A stretch of 37,465 nucleotides of DNA from Lachnospiraceae bacterium (lineage in GTDB: Bacteria; Bacillota; Clostridia; Lachnospirales; Lachnospiraceae): the NCBI GenBank assembly GCA_016282435.1, contig JAEEKN010000347.1, forward strand, positions 1 to 37,465, read 5' to 3'. Within the stretch, counting starts at the first letter, position 1; each line of letters starts with the position of its first letter. Below are positions 1 to 7,828 of the stretch, piece by piece. Made by a program: the position numbers and the translations under genes. The notes under the pieces were generated by a model. The model ran no database searches and was not told where the DNA came from. It saw nothing but the letters and a program-made list of their open reading frames with translations.

Positions 1-2
1 AA

Positions 3-42
3 AACGAGCTGAACAATGAATTTTACCATTATCCAGCTCGCT
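3..42 (-). terminator. Possible intrinsic terminator at window edge
   Basis: A 7-bp inverted repeat (CGAGCTG at 5-11, CAGCTCG at 34-40) encloses a smaller AATG/CATT stem. On the minus strand it is followed by at least four T residues before the window ends. It could end the ispF transcript, but the T tract is cut off by the edge, so the call is tentative. Confidence 0.4.
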
Positions 43-177
43 AATTGTCTTAGGAGATATAATTTACAGACTTTTTTTCACGTACTCTTTCCCCCTTCTC
101 TTCAGGGTATCTGTTTTCATATATACCATATAAATGGGGAGGTTGTCAATCATTTATCAGCCGTCATCACTGTCACA

Positions 178-645
178 TCACATAAGAAGGCATATCGCTT
201 GAGAGGCAATACCTAGCCCCTCACCGGTGAAGCCAAGTCCTTCTTCGGTAGTTGCCTTTACATTTATCTGTGATATATCTATCCCTAAAGCTTTTGCCAT
301 ATTCTCACGCATTTCAGGGATGAATTTAGCCAGTTTCGGTCTCTGGGCTATGATGGTCGAATCGATATTCGCTATCTCATAGCCTTCTTTTTTTATGAGT
401 TCTGCCACCTTTTGAAGAAGGAGTATACTGGATATACCCTTATATGCATCGTCACTGTCCGGAAAATGCTGACCGATATCCCCCAGTGCTGCAGCACCCA
501 GGATGGAATCCATTACGGCATGAATGAGGACATCCGCATCTGAATGTCCTAGTAGTCCCTTTTCGTACGGTATCTCAACACCACCGAGTATCAGTTTTCT
601 GTCTTCCACTAGTTTATGTACATCATATCCGGTTCCGATTCTCAT
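178..645 (-). CDS. ispF: 2-C-methyl-D-erythritol 2,4-cyclodiphosphate synthase
   Basis: IspF of the non-mevalonate (MEP) isoprenoid pathway. It converts the CDP-ME 2-phosphate intermediate to the cyclic diphosphate in the cytosol. The 155-residue length is typical of the family. The N terminus has the metal-binding GTGYDVH motif, followed by [13 protein letters not shown] (metal and substrate site), and the C-terminal part has [12 protein letters not shown]. An AGGAG Shine-Dalgarno precedes the ATG closely. It lies 55 bp downstream of the ArsB-like permease with no clear terminator between them, so read-through from that gene is possible. No ispD is visible in the window. Confidence 0.96.
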   Translation of the reverse strand: MRIGTGYDVHKLVEDRKLILGGVEIPYEKGLLGHSDADVLIHAVMDSILGAAALGDIGQHFPDSDDAYKGISSILLLQKVAELIKKEGYEIANIDSTIIAQRPKLAKFIPEMRENMAKALGIDISQINVKATTEEGLGFTGEGLGIASQAICLLM

Positions 646-699
646 TTTTTTCTCCTGTTTTTATGCTTTTTTTATCGCATCAGTTTCCTGATTTTATGA

Positions 700-2001
700 T
701 TACAGCCCGATGCTCAGTACTGCAAGTGCTGCAAAAAGTGCCGGGATAGATACGATTACTCCGTTCTTGATATAACTTGTATATCTGAAAGCCACCTGAT
801 TCTTCTTCAGAATATTGCTCCACATGATAGCAGCCAGTGCTCCTACAGGTGTGAGCAGTGCCCCCAGATTCGAGCCTACTATAGCGGCATATACCGCAGG
901 CTGTGTCACTGCAGCTGATGCATTACCAATAACCGGGCAAAACAGCACACTCATAGGTATGTTGTTTATCATGTTTGCGGTAAGGAATGAAGCAGCCCCG
1001 TATGAGAACTCGGGACGGCTGCATTCGAGAAGTGAACTGATTTTTTCAGTCACTCCGTATTTATCGAGCGATAGGACTATCACAAACATCGAGATAATAA
1101 AAGGCACCATTTCCCACGGAACACGTTTCAGACAATCCTTAAGTTCGTTTCCGTGTGTATGGGACAATCCTCTGTATCCAAGGTCAAACACAAAAAGCGA
1201 GCATGCAAAAGCCAGAGTAATGAGCCACATTTCCATCTCTATATATGCCGATATTACCAGCATTATTGTACACAACGAGAGATGTAAAAGACCTATACCA
1301 AGTAACCTTTTATCGGTTATCTTTTCTTCTGCTTTATTGGGTTTCAGCGGAAGTGCCAGTTTTTTTCTGAACAGAAAATAAAGAACACCAAATGCTACAA
1401 GGCCTGCTGCCAGGGTAGGAAGTGCCATCACCTTAAAATAATCTATAAAAGTTATGCCGTTTGCTGTAGCAAGATAAATATTTGTAGGATTTCCTATCAC
1501 AAACATCATACTCCAGGTATTTGCGGCCACCAGTTCACAGAACAGGTAAGGCGTAGGATCTATACCTGCGTTCTTTGCGAAATAACATATAAAAGGCGTA
1601 AATGTAAGAATGATGATATCATTCGATGTAAATACCGTAAGTACCGATACGATCACAAACAGGAAAACAAACAGCTTTTTCTGGCTGGCTCTGGCCTTTG
1701 AAAGCGTAAAACAGGCCATGTATCTAAAGAATCCTACTTCATCGAGGAATACCGAAAGAACTGACATAGAGAAAAACAACACCAGAATCTTTAACGGGTT
1801 TACAGCTGTATCTGCGGTAAGTCCTTCAATAACTTCCTTTATGGATATGGTTCTTGTGAGAATGAGTGCCAGGGCTCCTGCCATGACTACCATCCAGTAA
1901 ATGCTGACATTATGTTTTTTTATATTCACCGACGGTTTTACAAGTATCGAGGTGAGTAACCCCGCACATGTAACCGCCGAAATACCGACCGCTGTTTCCA
2001 T
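700..2001 (-). CDS. ArsB/SLC13-type (ion transporter superfamily) anion permease
   Basis: Integral membrane permease of about 433 residues with roughly 11-12 hydrophobic segments. Features fitting the ArsB branch are a TSND motif after the first half, an AANTWS...IGNPTNIYLA signature, a mid-protein cytoplasmic loop (KPNKAEEKITDK) and GSNLGALLTPVGALA near the C terminus. The ATG at 2001 is preferred over an in-frame GTG at 2049, because AGGAG lies 6 nt upstream of the ATG and the extra residues fall in a repeat element. A promoter at 2073-2101 precedes it. No arsR, arsC or arsA gene is nearby, so arsenite export is only one option; another anion or dicarboxylate substrate is equally possible. 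Confidence 0.85.
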   Translation of the reverse strand: METAVGISAVTCAGLLTSILVKPSVNIKKHNVSIYWMVVMAGALALILTRTISIKEVIEGLTADTAVNPLKILVLFFSMSVLSVFLDEVGFFRYMACFTLSKARASQKKLFVFLFVIVSVLTVFTSNDIIILTFTPFICYFAKNAGIDPTPYLFCELVAANTWSMMFVIGNPTNIYLATANGITFIDYFKVMALPTLAAGLVAFGVLYFLFRKKLALPLKPNKAEEKITDKRLLGIGLLHLSLCTIMLVISAYIEMEMWLITLAFACSLFVFDLGYRGLSHTHGNELKDCLKRVPWEMVPFIISMFVIVLSLDKYGVTEKISSLLECSRPEFSYGAASFLTANMINNIPMSVLFCPVIGNASAAVTQPAVYAAIVGSNLGALLTPVGALAAIMWSNILKKNQVAFRYTSYIKNGVIVSIPALFAALAVLSIGL

Positions 2002-2028
2002 TTCTCGCTCCTGACCTAGTGTCCCGTT

Positions 2029-2074
2029 GTCAATGTCCCTCGAAAACACCTTTAGCGTCCCTGAGGAACAAAAC
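2029..2074 (-). repeat. Leader repeat copy R1 (degenerate)
   Basis: Degenerate copy of the dispersed two-hairpin element (better copies at 22904-22977 and 18765-18838). It keeps the CGAAAAC / TTTAGCGT hairpin and the adjoining AACAAAAC arm, but lacks the rest of the second hairpin. It sits between the promoter at 2073-2101 and the permease start. Confidence 0.6.
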
Positions 2075-2101
2075 TATCCTACTTTCGAATCAAAAGTGCA
2101 A
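2073..2101 (-). promoter_or_regulatory. Predicted sigma-A promoter of the ArsB-like permease
   Basis: On the minus strand: -35 TTGCAC (2096-2101), a 17-bp spacer, -10 GATAGT (2073-2078). The predicted start near 2066 places repeat R1 in the roughly 65-nt leader. Confidence 0.55.
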
Positions 2102-2154
2102 AGCGCACCCAAATTCCATAGTATAGCTATATTTTCATCGTCAGTCAAGAGAAA

Positions 2155-2353
2155 TATTCACCAAAAATCTTAAACATCATCGTCAATTTGTATCAAGAAT
2201 AACGGTCTCCCCGTCACATCACACCCATACCGACAGTACATTCAGCCCCGGCACGAACTGATACTGCATCTTTTTGCTTAACCGTGCTATCATTCTGATA
2301 CCGGGTGGATTCGGGACTTTAACCCGTTAGAAACGTGCGCTGCTAGGCGCACC
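2155..2353 (-). mobile_element. Probable group II intron remnant (5' end only)
   Basis: Read on the minus strand, the segment begins GTGCGCC, matching the group II intron 5' GUGYG consensus. It then has a GTGCGC/GCGCAC stem and the hairpin AACGGGTTAAAGTCCCG, which is typical of bacterial group II intron domain I. No reverse transcriptase follows and no domain V is seen, so only about 150-200 nt of the 5' part survive; the left limit is approximate. It starts about 8 nt after the stem-loop at 2361-2398. Class C group II introns characteristically insert just after terminator hairpins. Together with repeat R1 and a promoter it fills the gene-free 2050-2418 gap. Confidence 0.55.
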
Positions 2354-2360
2354 ACAATAT

Positions 2361-2403
2361 AAATCCCACAACAGAAATGTACTCCTGTTGTGGGATTTTT
2401 TTT
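2361..2403 (+). terminator. Strong terminator stem-loop, 14-bp stem
   Basis: Perfect 14-bp stem (2361-2374 with 2385-2398) and a 10-nt loop. The clean T tract is on the plus strand (to 2403), but the only gene close enough to use it is the minus-strand protease ending at 2419. On the minus strand the downstream sequence is a weaker TTTATATT, followed at once by the intron-like 5' end, as if the original U tract had been interrupted. Confidence 0.75.
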
Positions 2404-2418
2404 AATAACATATCCGGT

Positions 2419-4797
2419 TTACTTGTTTTTCGAGAATCTCTCCGACCAGTAATCCTGTCCGTAAATATCAGTGAACTTGTACATGCCGATATAGTTATTT
2501 GTGAGATATGTATCACTCACTGTGATCTCACCGTTTACGGTCATCTGTTCACTCAGATAGTAGCTGTCTTTGTAACTTCCGTCATATCCGTAATAGTCAC
2601 ACAGAAAATCTATCTTGTCACCGTCTTTTATCTCTATCAGCCCTCTGAATTCGGTCTCGGTGACAGAATCGCTATATACCGGAGCGGCACCTGCGACTCT
2701 TCCTTTTCCGGTGTTTTTATCAAGGATAACCATGATATTTACACGTTCACCGTTTAGAAGTGCAGGAACTTTTCCTGTAATGGTATCTCCCGATGTATCC
2801 AGATGATAGTATGCTACGGGCTGGTTGTTGAGTGACAGCCAGGTTCCGTCGGTATCGGCTATCAGATTACCGTAGTCATCGATGGAATACAGATTATCAA
2901 GTCCCATATCTATATATCCTGTCCCGTCATCTACGAATACGTTGAGATCAACTTTATTTATCAGATTCCATTCACTCTCGGAGAGAGATATATACTTTTT
3001 GCCGTTCTGATCACTCTGCCACTTAAGTTTAGAAGCATCAAACAGATTTGCACCTACATATCCTGCTACATCCTCATCACTCATGGACCTTCCGCCGAAT
3101 CCCGTAAATGAAGAGATGATATCCATCAGTGAATCTGAACTTCCTCCGCTGGGAGCACCGCCGCCCAAAAGTGAGATGAGTGAGCTCGAAGAACTGCTTC
3201 CTGCTGCTTGGCCTGCGCCCTGTATTCCTGCGAATTCCTTGATACAGGCCGAATACTCATCATCAAGTCCTATCTGGTCATATGTTGATACAGCCGAATT
3301 CACCTTGGATGTCTTGCGGTAAGGGAAGTATATCGATACTCCGTAGGCATTCGTCATATTTGATGAAGTTCTGTTGTATTTTACCGCTGAAAGAAGGGTG
3401 TCTGCCAGAGCTTTTCCTTCACTAGTGTTGAGGTTCAGTGCCAGGTTTATAAGGTCTACCTGGTCAATGGGCTGTGAAGGAGAGAATTCCCTCGCTCCGC
3501 TTCTGGCATCCGATACAACCTCGTATTTTTTGTCGGTAATAAGCTTTGTAGTACTGGTTGAGAAAGCCTTAAAATCATCACCTAAGGTCTGTGAGAGTTC
3601 AGCCAGATCTATAAGTGACAATGTGGTCTTTTCTCCGGGACATTTTCTATTGCACTCATCTATGAAATCATCGATGATGTTTTTACCTATCTCGGTCGTG
3701 GGCATCGAAGTATTGTTTGAGAGCGCTGTCAGCCAGTTGGTGTAATACCAGCCTATGCCGGGTTCTGTCTCTTCAGAAGAGATAGCGTAATCCGCATACT
3801 TTGACAGCATGATATCGGTCTCAACAGTAGCCATGAGGCAGGCATCAAAGCCTATGAAATCAAACTTCATTCCTGCGTTCTTCAAAGCTTTATCAATACC
3901 TGCAAGGTTCATGGAGCCCGATGAAGAATGTGTTTCATCATATCCGTAACCTGACAGCGATCCTCCGCCGTGATCCCAGAATATCAGCATATTCCTGTTT
4001 GCAGGATAGTTCTTCGATGCATAATTTATGAACTCCGTAAGAGTTCCGGGATCGGTCATGGCCTTATTACCCATGTTGCTCTCAAGGCAGGTCATGCCAC
4101 CGCTTGTAACCTTATATATCTGGTTTGTGTTAGTACTTATGGCACCGGTTTTCCATCTGCTGCATCCGCCTGTATAAACGATGATGTTTACCTTTTCGGA
4201 CAGGTTGGCCTTCATCATCTCGTTCAGGTCATTTGTAGCCATACCGTACTTGCTCTCCAGATCGGTACCGCACAGATATACCATGATAGTCACAGTATCA
4301 TCGCCGTTTCCTTTGATGGCAGTGTATCTTCCACGGGCTTCACTGCTGACATTTGTATTGAGGGTTCCGGTGTTTTTGGGAGATACCCAGTCACTGCTGG
4401 TTCCGGATACATTCTGGAACATGCTAGAGCCGAATCCCGAAGATATGATGCTTCCGAGTGAGCTTAAGTCGAGGCCTGTCGAAGTGTTGCTTCCTATAGA
4501 ACCTACATTTCCTATATCAGGGAGTCCGGAACTGTCCCCGGATGAGCTTCCTCCGCCGAGAAGTGAGAATAGTCCTCCGCCTCCTCCAAGCAGAACGACA
4601 GCTATTACTATTATTATGATCTTTGACAATCCGCCGCCGGAATTTCCACCGTCGAATCCGGATCTCGATCCACCGCCGGAACTTCCACCGGATCTTCCAC
4701 TGCCGCTTCCTACAGGACCGGTACCTAAACCGCTTCCTCTTTTGTTTACTCCGTTACCTGTTCCGGTAACATTTTTCTGTCTTCCCTGTTCAGGCAT
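2419..4797 (-). CDS. Membrane-anchored clostripain-family (C11) cysteine peptidase
   Basis: Predicted surface protein of 792 residues. Residues 1-57 are a Gly/Ser-rich, low-complexity tail. Residues 59-80 are a membrane segment (KIIIIVIAVVLL...), giving an N-in anchor with no cleavable signal. A Ser/Gly/Asn linker runs to about 165. The C11 peptidase domain covers about 166-530, with the catalytic dyad visible as His276 in FWDHGGG and Cys320 in FDACLM. A second Ser/Gly-rich linker and a C-terminal domain of about 200 residues follow. Clostripain relatives cleave after Arg or Lys and are often autoprocessed and secreted; substrate and processing here are unknown. AGGAGG lies 9 nt before the ATG. 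Its first 8 nt overlap the end of the YunG-family gene, so translation is probably coupled. Confidence 0.88.
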   Translation of the reverse strand: MPEQGRQKNVTGTGNGVNKRGSGLGTGPVGSGSGRSGGSSGGGSRSGFDGGNSGGGLSKIIIIVIAVVLLGGGGGLFSLLGGGSSSGDSSGLPDIGNVGSIGSNTSTGLDLSSLGSIISSGFGSSMFQNVSGTSSDWVSPKNTGTLNTNVSSEARGRYTAIKGNGDDTVTIMVYLCGTDLESKYGMATNDLNEMMKANLSEKVNIIVYTGGCSRWKTGAISTNTNQIYKVTSGGMTCLESNMGNKAMTDPGTLTEFINYASKNYPANRNMLIFWDHGGGSLSGYGYDETHSSSGSMNLAGIDKALKNAGMKFDFIGFDACLMATVETDIMLSKYADYAISSEETEPGIGWYYTNWLTALSNNTSMPTTEIGKNIIDDFIDECNRKCPGEKTTLSLIDLAELSQTLGDDFKAFSTSTTKLITDKKYEVVSDARSGAREFSPSQPIDQVDLINLALNLNTSEGKALADTLLSAVKYNRTSSNMTNAYGVSIYFPYRKTSKVNSAVSTYDQIGLDDEYSACIKEFAGIQGAGQAAGSSSSSSLISLLGGGAPSGGSSDSLMDIISSFTGFGGRSMSDEDVAGYVGANLFDASKLKWQSDQNGKKYISLSESEWNLINKVDLNVFVDDGTGYIDMGLDNLYSIDDYGNLIADTDGTWLSLNNQPVAYYHLDTSGDTITGKVPALLNGERVNIMVILDKNTGKGRVAGAAPVYSDSVTETEFRGLIEIKDGDKIDFLCDYYGYDGSYKDSYYLSEQMTVNGEITVSDTYLTNNYIGMYKFTDIYGQDYWSERFSKNK

Positions 4798-5221
4798 TGT
4801 CTTTTCCTCCTAACCTGTTTCGAAGATATTCATATCTGAGCCTTTTTTCTTCTTTGGCAAAATGAACATCCCTGCTTTGCTTTGTATACTTTGAATAATC
4901 CAGTTTTTCATCAAACTGCTCACTTGTCAGGTCAAACACACATCCGCCGACATCATTAAACAGATGGTAGTTGCCATCCGACAGCTCTATGCCATATACT
5001 TCTCCGCCGAAGATGTCCTGTACCAGGAATGCCGTGATGGAGCATTGCCCCAGTGTCCTGTTATCCTCACTCCATTTGTCGCGCAGTCTCGGGGCGCAGG
5101 TGTAGCTGCACCAGATATTTGACAGGGCATCATACAGGGCTCTTGGTGTAGCTATAGCGGGGTATTCATCAGAAATTGCTGGAACTGTAGCATTTTCCCA
5201 GCCGTAAAACTTATAACCCAT
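4790..5221 (-). CDS. YunG-family protein
   Basis: A 143-residue cytosolic protein. The family pattern is visible as LGQCSITAFLVQDIFGGEVYG, then YHLFNDVGGCVFDLTSEQF, with conserved Cys, Gly and His residues. Function is not established; the GQC...H...D spacing recalls papain-like or transglutaminase-like folds, which is inference. The ATG at 5221 is chosen over one at 5257 because the upstream ATG lies before the predicted transcription start and lacks a Shine-Dalgarno, whereas AGAGG precedes 5221. It is the first gene of a two-gene operon and overlaps the C11 peptidase by 8 nt. Confidence 0.82.
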   Translation of the reverse strand: MGYKFYGWENATVPAISDEYPAIATPRALYDALSNIWCSYTCAPRLRDKWSEDNRTLGQCSITAFLVQDIFGGEVYGIELSDGNYHLFNDVGGCVFDLTSEQFDEKLDYSKYTKQSRDVHFAKEEKRLRYEYLRNRLGGKDNA

Positions 5222-5247
5222 ATCTTTTATACCTCTTTTCTCGCATA

Positions 5248-5276
5248 AGAATACCATTCTTTACGGGGGTTGTCAA
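5248..5276 (-). promoter_or_regulatory. Predicted sigma-A promoter of the yunG-peptidase operon
   Basis: On the minus strand: -35 TTGACA (perfect consensus, 5271-5276), a 17-bp spacer, -10 TATTCT (5248-5253). Predicted start near 5241, about 20 nt before the ATG at 5221. Confidence 0.75.
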
Positions 5277-5278
5277 AT

Positions 5279-5311
5279 GAAAAATGCCGAGGCCCCATGT
5301 AAGCCTTCGGC
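5279..5311 (-). terminator. Intrinsic terminator of the S66 peptidase gene
   Basis: On the minus strand GCCGAAGGC (5303-5311) pairs with GCCTCGGC (5286-5293) with one bulged base, followed by TTTTT. It begins 7 nt after the stop codon and ends just before the next -35 box. Confidence 0.8.
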
Positions 5312-5317
5312 AAAGAG

Positions 5318-6379
5318 TTATCTAAGTTCATAAGTAATATCCAGCGAATTGCTGTCTGCGGTTACTTTTCCTATCGAGCCGCTTATCACGGGAATCTGAG
5401 GGGGAAGATGTCCAAGGTCCACGTCAAGTATGACAGGGACATTCAGGTCTTTTAGTATTCTGACGGCAGCCTCCCGGCAGTCAATCCCGAACATATTGTC
5501 CCTGATATGCATGGGACGCCCGATGAGAAAGCCTGCTGCTCTGTCAAACCATCCAGCTTCTTTCAACTGCCACAGAGATCTTGTGATGGATATCGGATTT
5601 AAGTCACAGGATTCCAGGAACCAGATGATACCGTCATCGGAGTATTTTTCGTTGAATTCCTTTACTTTATCAAATTTTGTACCGCAGAGTATGGTCAATA
5701 TGTCAAGGCATCCTCCGAGCATCCTGCCGGAGAAACTGACGGGTCGACTGAGCCGTGCTTCGTTTTCGGAATAGTAATTCCCTTCTGTAAATACGGACAT
5801 AGAGTACGGTTCCGTAGCATTGAGCGGAGCTAAAGGGTTCTCTGCCGAACTCAGGCTTTCAATCTCCCATTTTTTGTAGTTCGTAAAAGAGGTCTTTTTA
5901 CCACACAGCAGATCAAAAGAGTCTGTTAAATAAGGATGCATAGGACGCATACCGAATGATGACGCGCACGGGCCATATACGGCCGCAGTATCACAGAGAG
6001 TGGTAAGGGTAAAAATCAGATTCGTATTGTCCGAGTATCCGAGGAACCACTTAGGCTTCGATTTTGATATGGATTCAAAATCAACGAAGCTCAGATCTTC
6101 GTTCATGGTCTCGCCACCACCTACAGAAATGATGATGTCGCTCCTGTCATTCATAAAGAAATCATTTATCTCTTCGGCACATTTCTCGGGAGTATTGCTT
6201 TTACCGATGCCTTTGTCCTCATAAACATTTGGTCCCGGTACACATGAATATCCCTGTTCGCCAAAAAACGAAAGAGCAGACTTAAACCTGCTGTGATATG
6301 GTTCTAAAGAAGCACAGCCAAATGAAGGCGCTATAAAACCGATCCTGCCGCCGTGCTGTAAAAAATCTGAATATCTCAT
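5318..6379 (-). CDS. S66-family LD-carboxypeptidase / MccF-like peptidase
   Basis: Cytosolic serine peptidase of about 353 residues. LdcA members trim L,D-linked D-Ala from muropeptide tetrapeptides; the MccF branch cleaves aminoacyl-nucleotide or related amides. Visible: the N-terminal GRIGFIAPSFG strand, SVGGGETMNEDL, the nucleophile motif GYSDNTNL, a Glu in WFLESCD and a His in DLGHLPPQIP, which gives the Ser-Glu-His triad order of S66. It is longer than E. coli LdcA and its loop arrangement looks more MccF-like. The ATG at 6379 is preferred over one 30 nt upstream because GGAGA lies 6 nt before it. Promoter at 6490-6518, with repeat R2 in the leader. Confidence 0.88.
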   Translation of the reverse strand: MRYSDFLQHGGRIGFIAPSFGCASLEPYHSRFKSALSFFGEQGYSCVPGPNVYEDKGIGKSNTPEKCAEEINDFFMNDRSDIIISVGGGETMNEDLSFVDFESISKSKPKWFLGYSDNTNLIFTLTTLCDTAAVYGPCASSFGMRPMHPYLTDSFDLLCGKKTSFTNYKKWEIESLSSAENPLAPLNATEPYSMSVFTEGNYYSENEARLSRPVSFSGRMLGGCLDILTILCGTKFDKVKEFNEKYSDDGIIWFLESCDLNPISITRSLWQLKEAGWFDRAAGFLIGRPMHIRDNMFGIDCREAAVRILKDLNVPVILDVDLGHLPPQIPVISGSIGKVTADSNSLDITYELR

Positions 6380-6412
6380 GAAGAGTCTCCTTATATTTTT
6401 CTTAAACATCGT

Positions 6413-6489
6413 GTCAAAGTCACCTCGAAAACACCTTCAGCGTTTCCTCGGTAACAAAACAATGCTCCGCATCTCTTCTGTTTTGTTAC
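6413..6489 (-). repeat. Leader repeat copy R2
   Basis: Near-full copy of the two-hairpin element, in the 5' leader of the S66 gene. Hairpin A is TAACAAAAC/GTTTTGTTA with an inner GATGC/GCATT stem; hairpin B is AAACGC/GTGTTT. Differences from the other copies keep the pairing: a G-C becomes a G-U in hairpin B and in the inner stem of A. Confidence 0.8.
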
Positions 6490-6518
6490 AGTATAGTACA
6501 ATAAACAAATATTTGCAA
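6490..6518 (-). promoter_or_regulatory. Predicted promoter of the S66 gene (shares its -35 box)
   Basis: On the minus strand: -35 TTGCAA (6513-6518), 17-bp spacer, -10 TATACT (6490-6495). Because TTGCAA is its own reverse complement, the same six base pairs are also the -35 box of the plus-strand promoter at 6513-6541. Repeat R2 starts right after the -10. Confidence 0.7.
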
Positions 6519-6541
6519 AACATTTTAAAATGAGTTATACT
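6513..6541 (+). promoter_or_regulatory. Predicted promoter of the DUF5050-SH3 operon
   Basis: -35 TTGCAA (6513-6518), 17-bp spacer, -10 TATACT (6536-6541). Predicted start near 6548, about 55 nt before the ATG at 6604. Confidence 0.75.
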
Positions 6542-6603
6542 AGAATTAATAAGAGAGAAAATTGATGCCGTTTTCGGCTGTAAGGAAAGGAGGTCCGGTA
6601 CGT

Positions 6604-7809
6604 ATGACAGATAAAGAGCGAAGAGAACTTGTAGAAGGTCCCAGAAAGAAGCCGACGCCTGCAGCAGATACTTTGGGTAAGGGAACGGGAAGCCGTGCCG
6701 GGACTGCCGGACCGAAAGTAACAGGAACTTCACGAAATACCGGGAAGCCATCCGCTAAGAACACGGGTACCAAATCAGGCAAAGGCACGGATTCATCTGT
6801 TATCATGAAGCGAGTCATCGTTATCGCAGTGGTAGCGGCCATCATCGGCGGATTTGTACTATACAGCTATTTTACGAGCAAGGTATATAAGAGTGCACCG
6901 GGCACAGTGGGGAATACTGCCGGGAATCTCTATAACGGCGGACTTTTTTGTGAGAACGGGGACAGGATATACTTCAGCAATCCGAATGATGACTATACCC
7001 TGTATTCCATGAATCTGCAAATAGATGATTTCAAGAAGCTCTATGATGATTACGCCCGTTACATCAACGTGGACGAGAACTACGTCTTCTACACCAGAAT
7101 GAACAACAAGAAAACAAACCCTACACAGAGTATATTCATATTCTACAGTACGGGAGTGTTCAGGCTGAAAAAGAACGGCGGCAGTCTCCAGATGATATCG
7201 CCTGACCCCTGCGGCAGCCTGCTTCTCTATGATAACAGGCTCTACTATGAGTCTTATAAGGATAATGCGCTGACACTTCACAGGGTGGATATCAACAAGG
7301 AAAACGACAGGAAGCTGTTCAGCGACGATACTCCCGTAGCTTCGGTATACGGGGATAAGCTGTACTATTCGGGGAACCTGAGCGACCAGAATATACATTA
7401 TGTAAATACAAGTGGAAATACTGCTGTGGCCGTTGAGACCAAAGCATATCTTCCTATCGCTCTGGATGAGGGTATATTCTATATATCAACCGAGAATGAT
7501 TATAACATATATCTTGTCGATTATGAGGACAAGGAGAGAAAATGCATTGTAAACCGTCCGGTAACGTGGTATAATATAACGACCGACGGCAAATATGTCT
7601 TCTATAACTGTGACAAGGAAGACGAAAACGGCATGTATATGCTTGACAGGGAAAAGAATGAGGAGACAAAGATAGCCGAAGGAAACTTCAAATGGATAAA
7701 TCTTGCAGGCGGATATTGTTTCTACTTTGACTTTTTCAGTGAAAAGGTGTATGCTTATGATTATGTTAACAAGAGATTGAACGCATTTATCCCGCCCGTG
7801 AAGAAATGA
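6604..7809 (+). CDS. DUF5050-type membrane-anchored beta-propeller-like protein
   Basis: A 401-residue protein of unknown function. Residues 1-67 form a basic, Gly/Thr/Lys-rich cytoplasmic tail, 71-91 are a single membrane segment (VIVIAVVAAIIGGFVLYSY), and the rest is predicted extracellular. The outer part has repeated short strands with Tyr/Phe and Asn/Asp (GDRIYFSNPNDDYTLYSMN, GDKLYYSGNLSDQNIHYVN, DGKYVFYNCDKEDENGMY). This is the pattern of DUF5050 and TolB-like propeller blades. The ATG at 6604 follows AAAGGAGG by 10 nt. It starts a two-gene plus-strand operon, 19 bp ahead of the SH3 gene, so both may act at the cell envelope. Confidence 0.82.
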   Translation: MTDKERRELVEGPRKKPTPAADTLGKGTGSRAGTAGPKVTGTSRNTGKPSAKNTGTKSGKGTDSSVIMKRVIVIAVVAAIIGGFVLYSYFTSKVYKSAPGTVGNTAGNLYNGGLFCENGDRIYFSNPNDDYTLYSMNLQIDDFKKLYDDYARYINVDENYVFYTRMNNKKTNPTQSIFIFYSTGVFRLKKNGGSLQMISPDPCGSLLLYDNRLYYESYKDNALTLHRVDINKENDRKLFSDDTPVASVYGDKLYYSGNLSDQNIHYVNTSGNTAVAVETKAYLPIALDEGIFYISTENDYNIYLVDYEDKERKCIVNRPVTWYNITTDGKYVFYNCDKEDENGMYMLDREKNEETKIAEGNFKWINLAGGYCFYFDFFSEKVYAYDYVNKRLNAFIPPVKK

Positions 7810-7828
7810 AAGGATTACTACAGTACAC

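Noticed and set aside
2281-2360. Possible tRNA 3' end on the plus strand (ending GGCGCACCA)
   Set aside because: No acceptor, D or anticodon arm can be drawn upstream; the minus-strand reading fits a group II intron 5' end much better.
4181-4813. Plus-strand Pro-rich ORF of 210 codons
   Set aside because: It is antisense to the Gly/Ser-rich N-terminal region of the C11 peptidase; Gly codons read backwards give Pro.
6437-6845. Minus-strand ORFs opposite the DUF5050 gene start
   Set aside because: They overlap the divergent promoters, repeat R2 and the Lys/Gly-rich start of the DUF5050 protein, and have no Shine-Dalgarno or motif.
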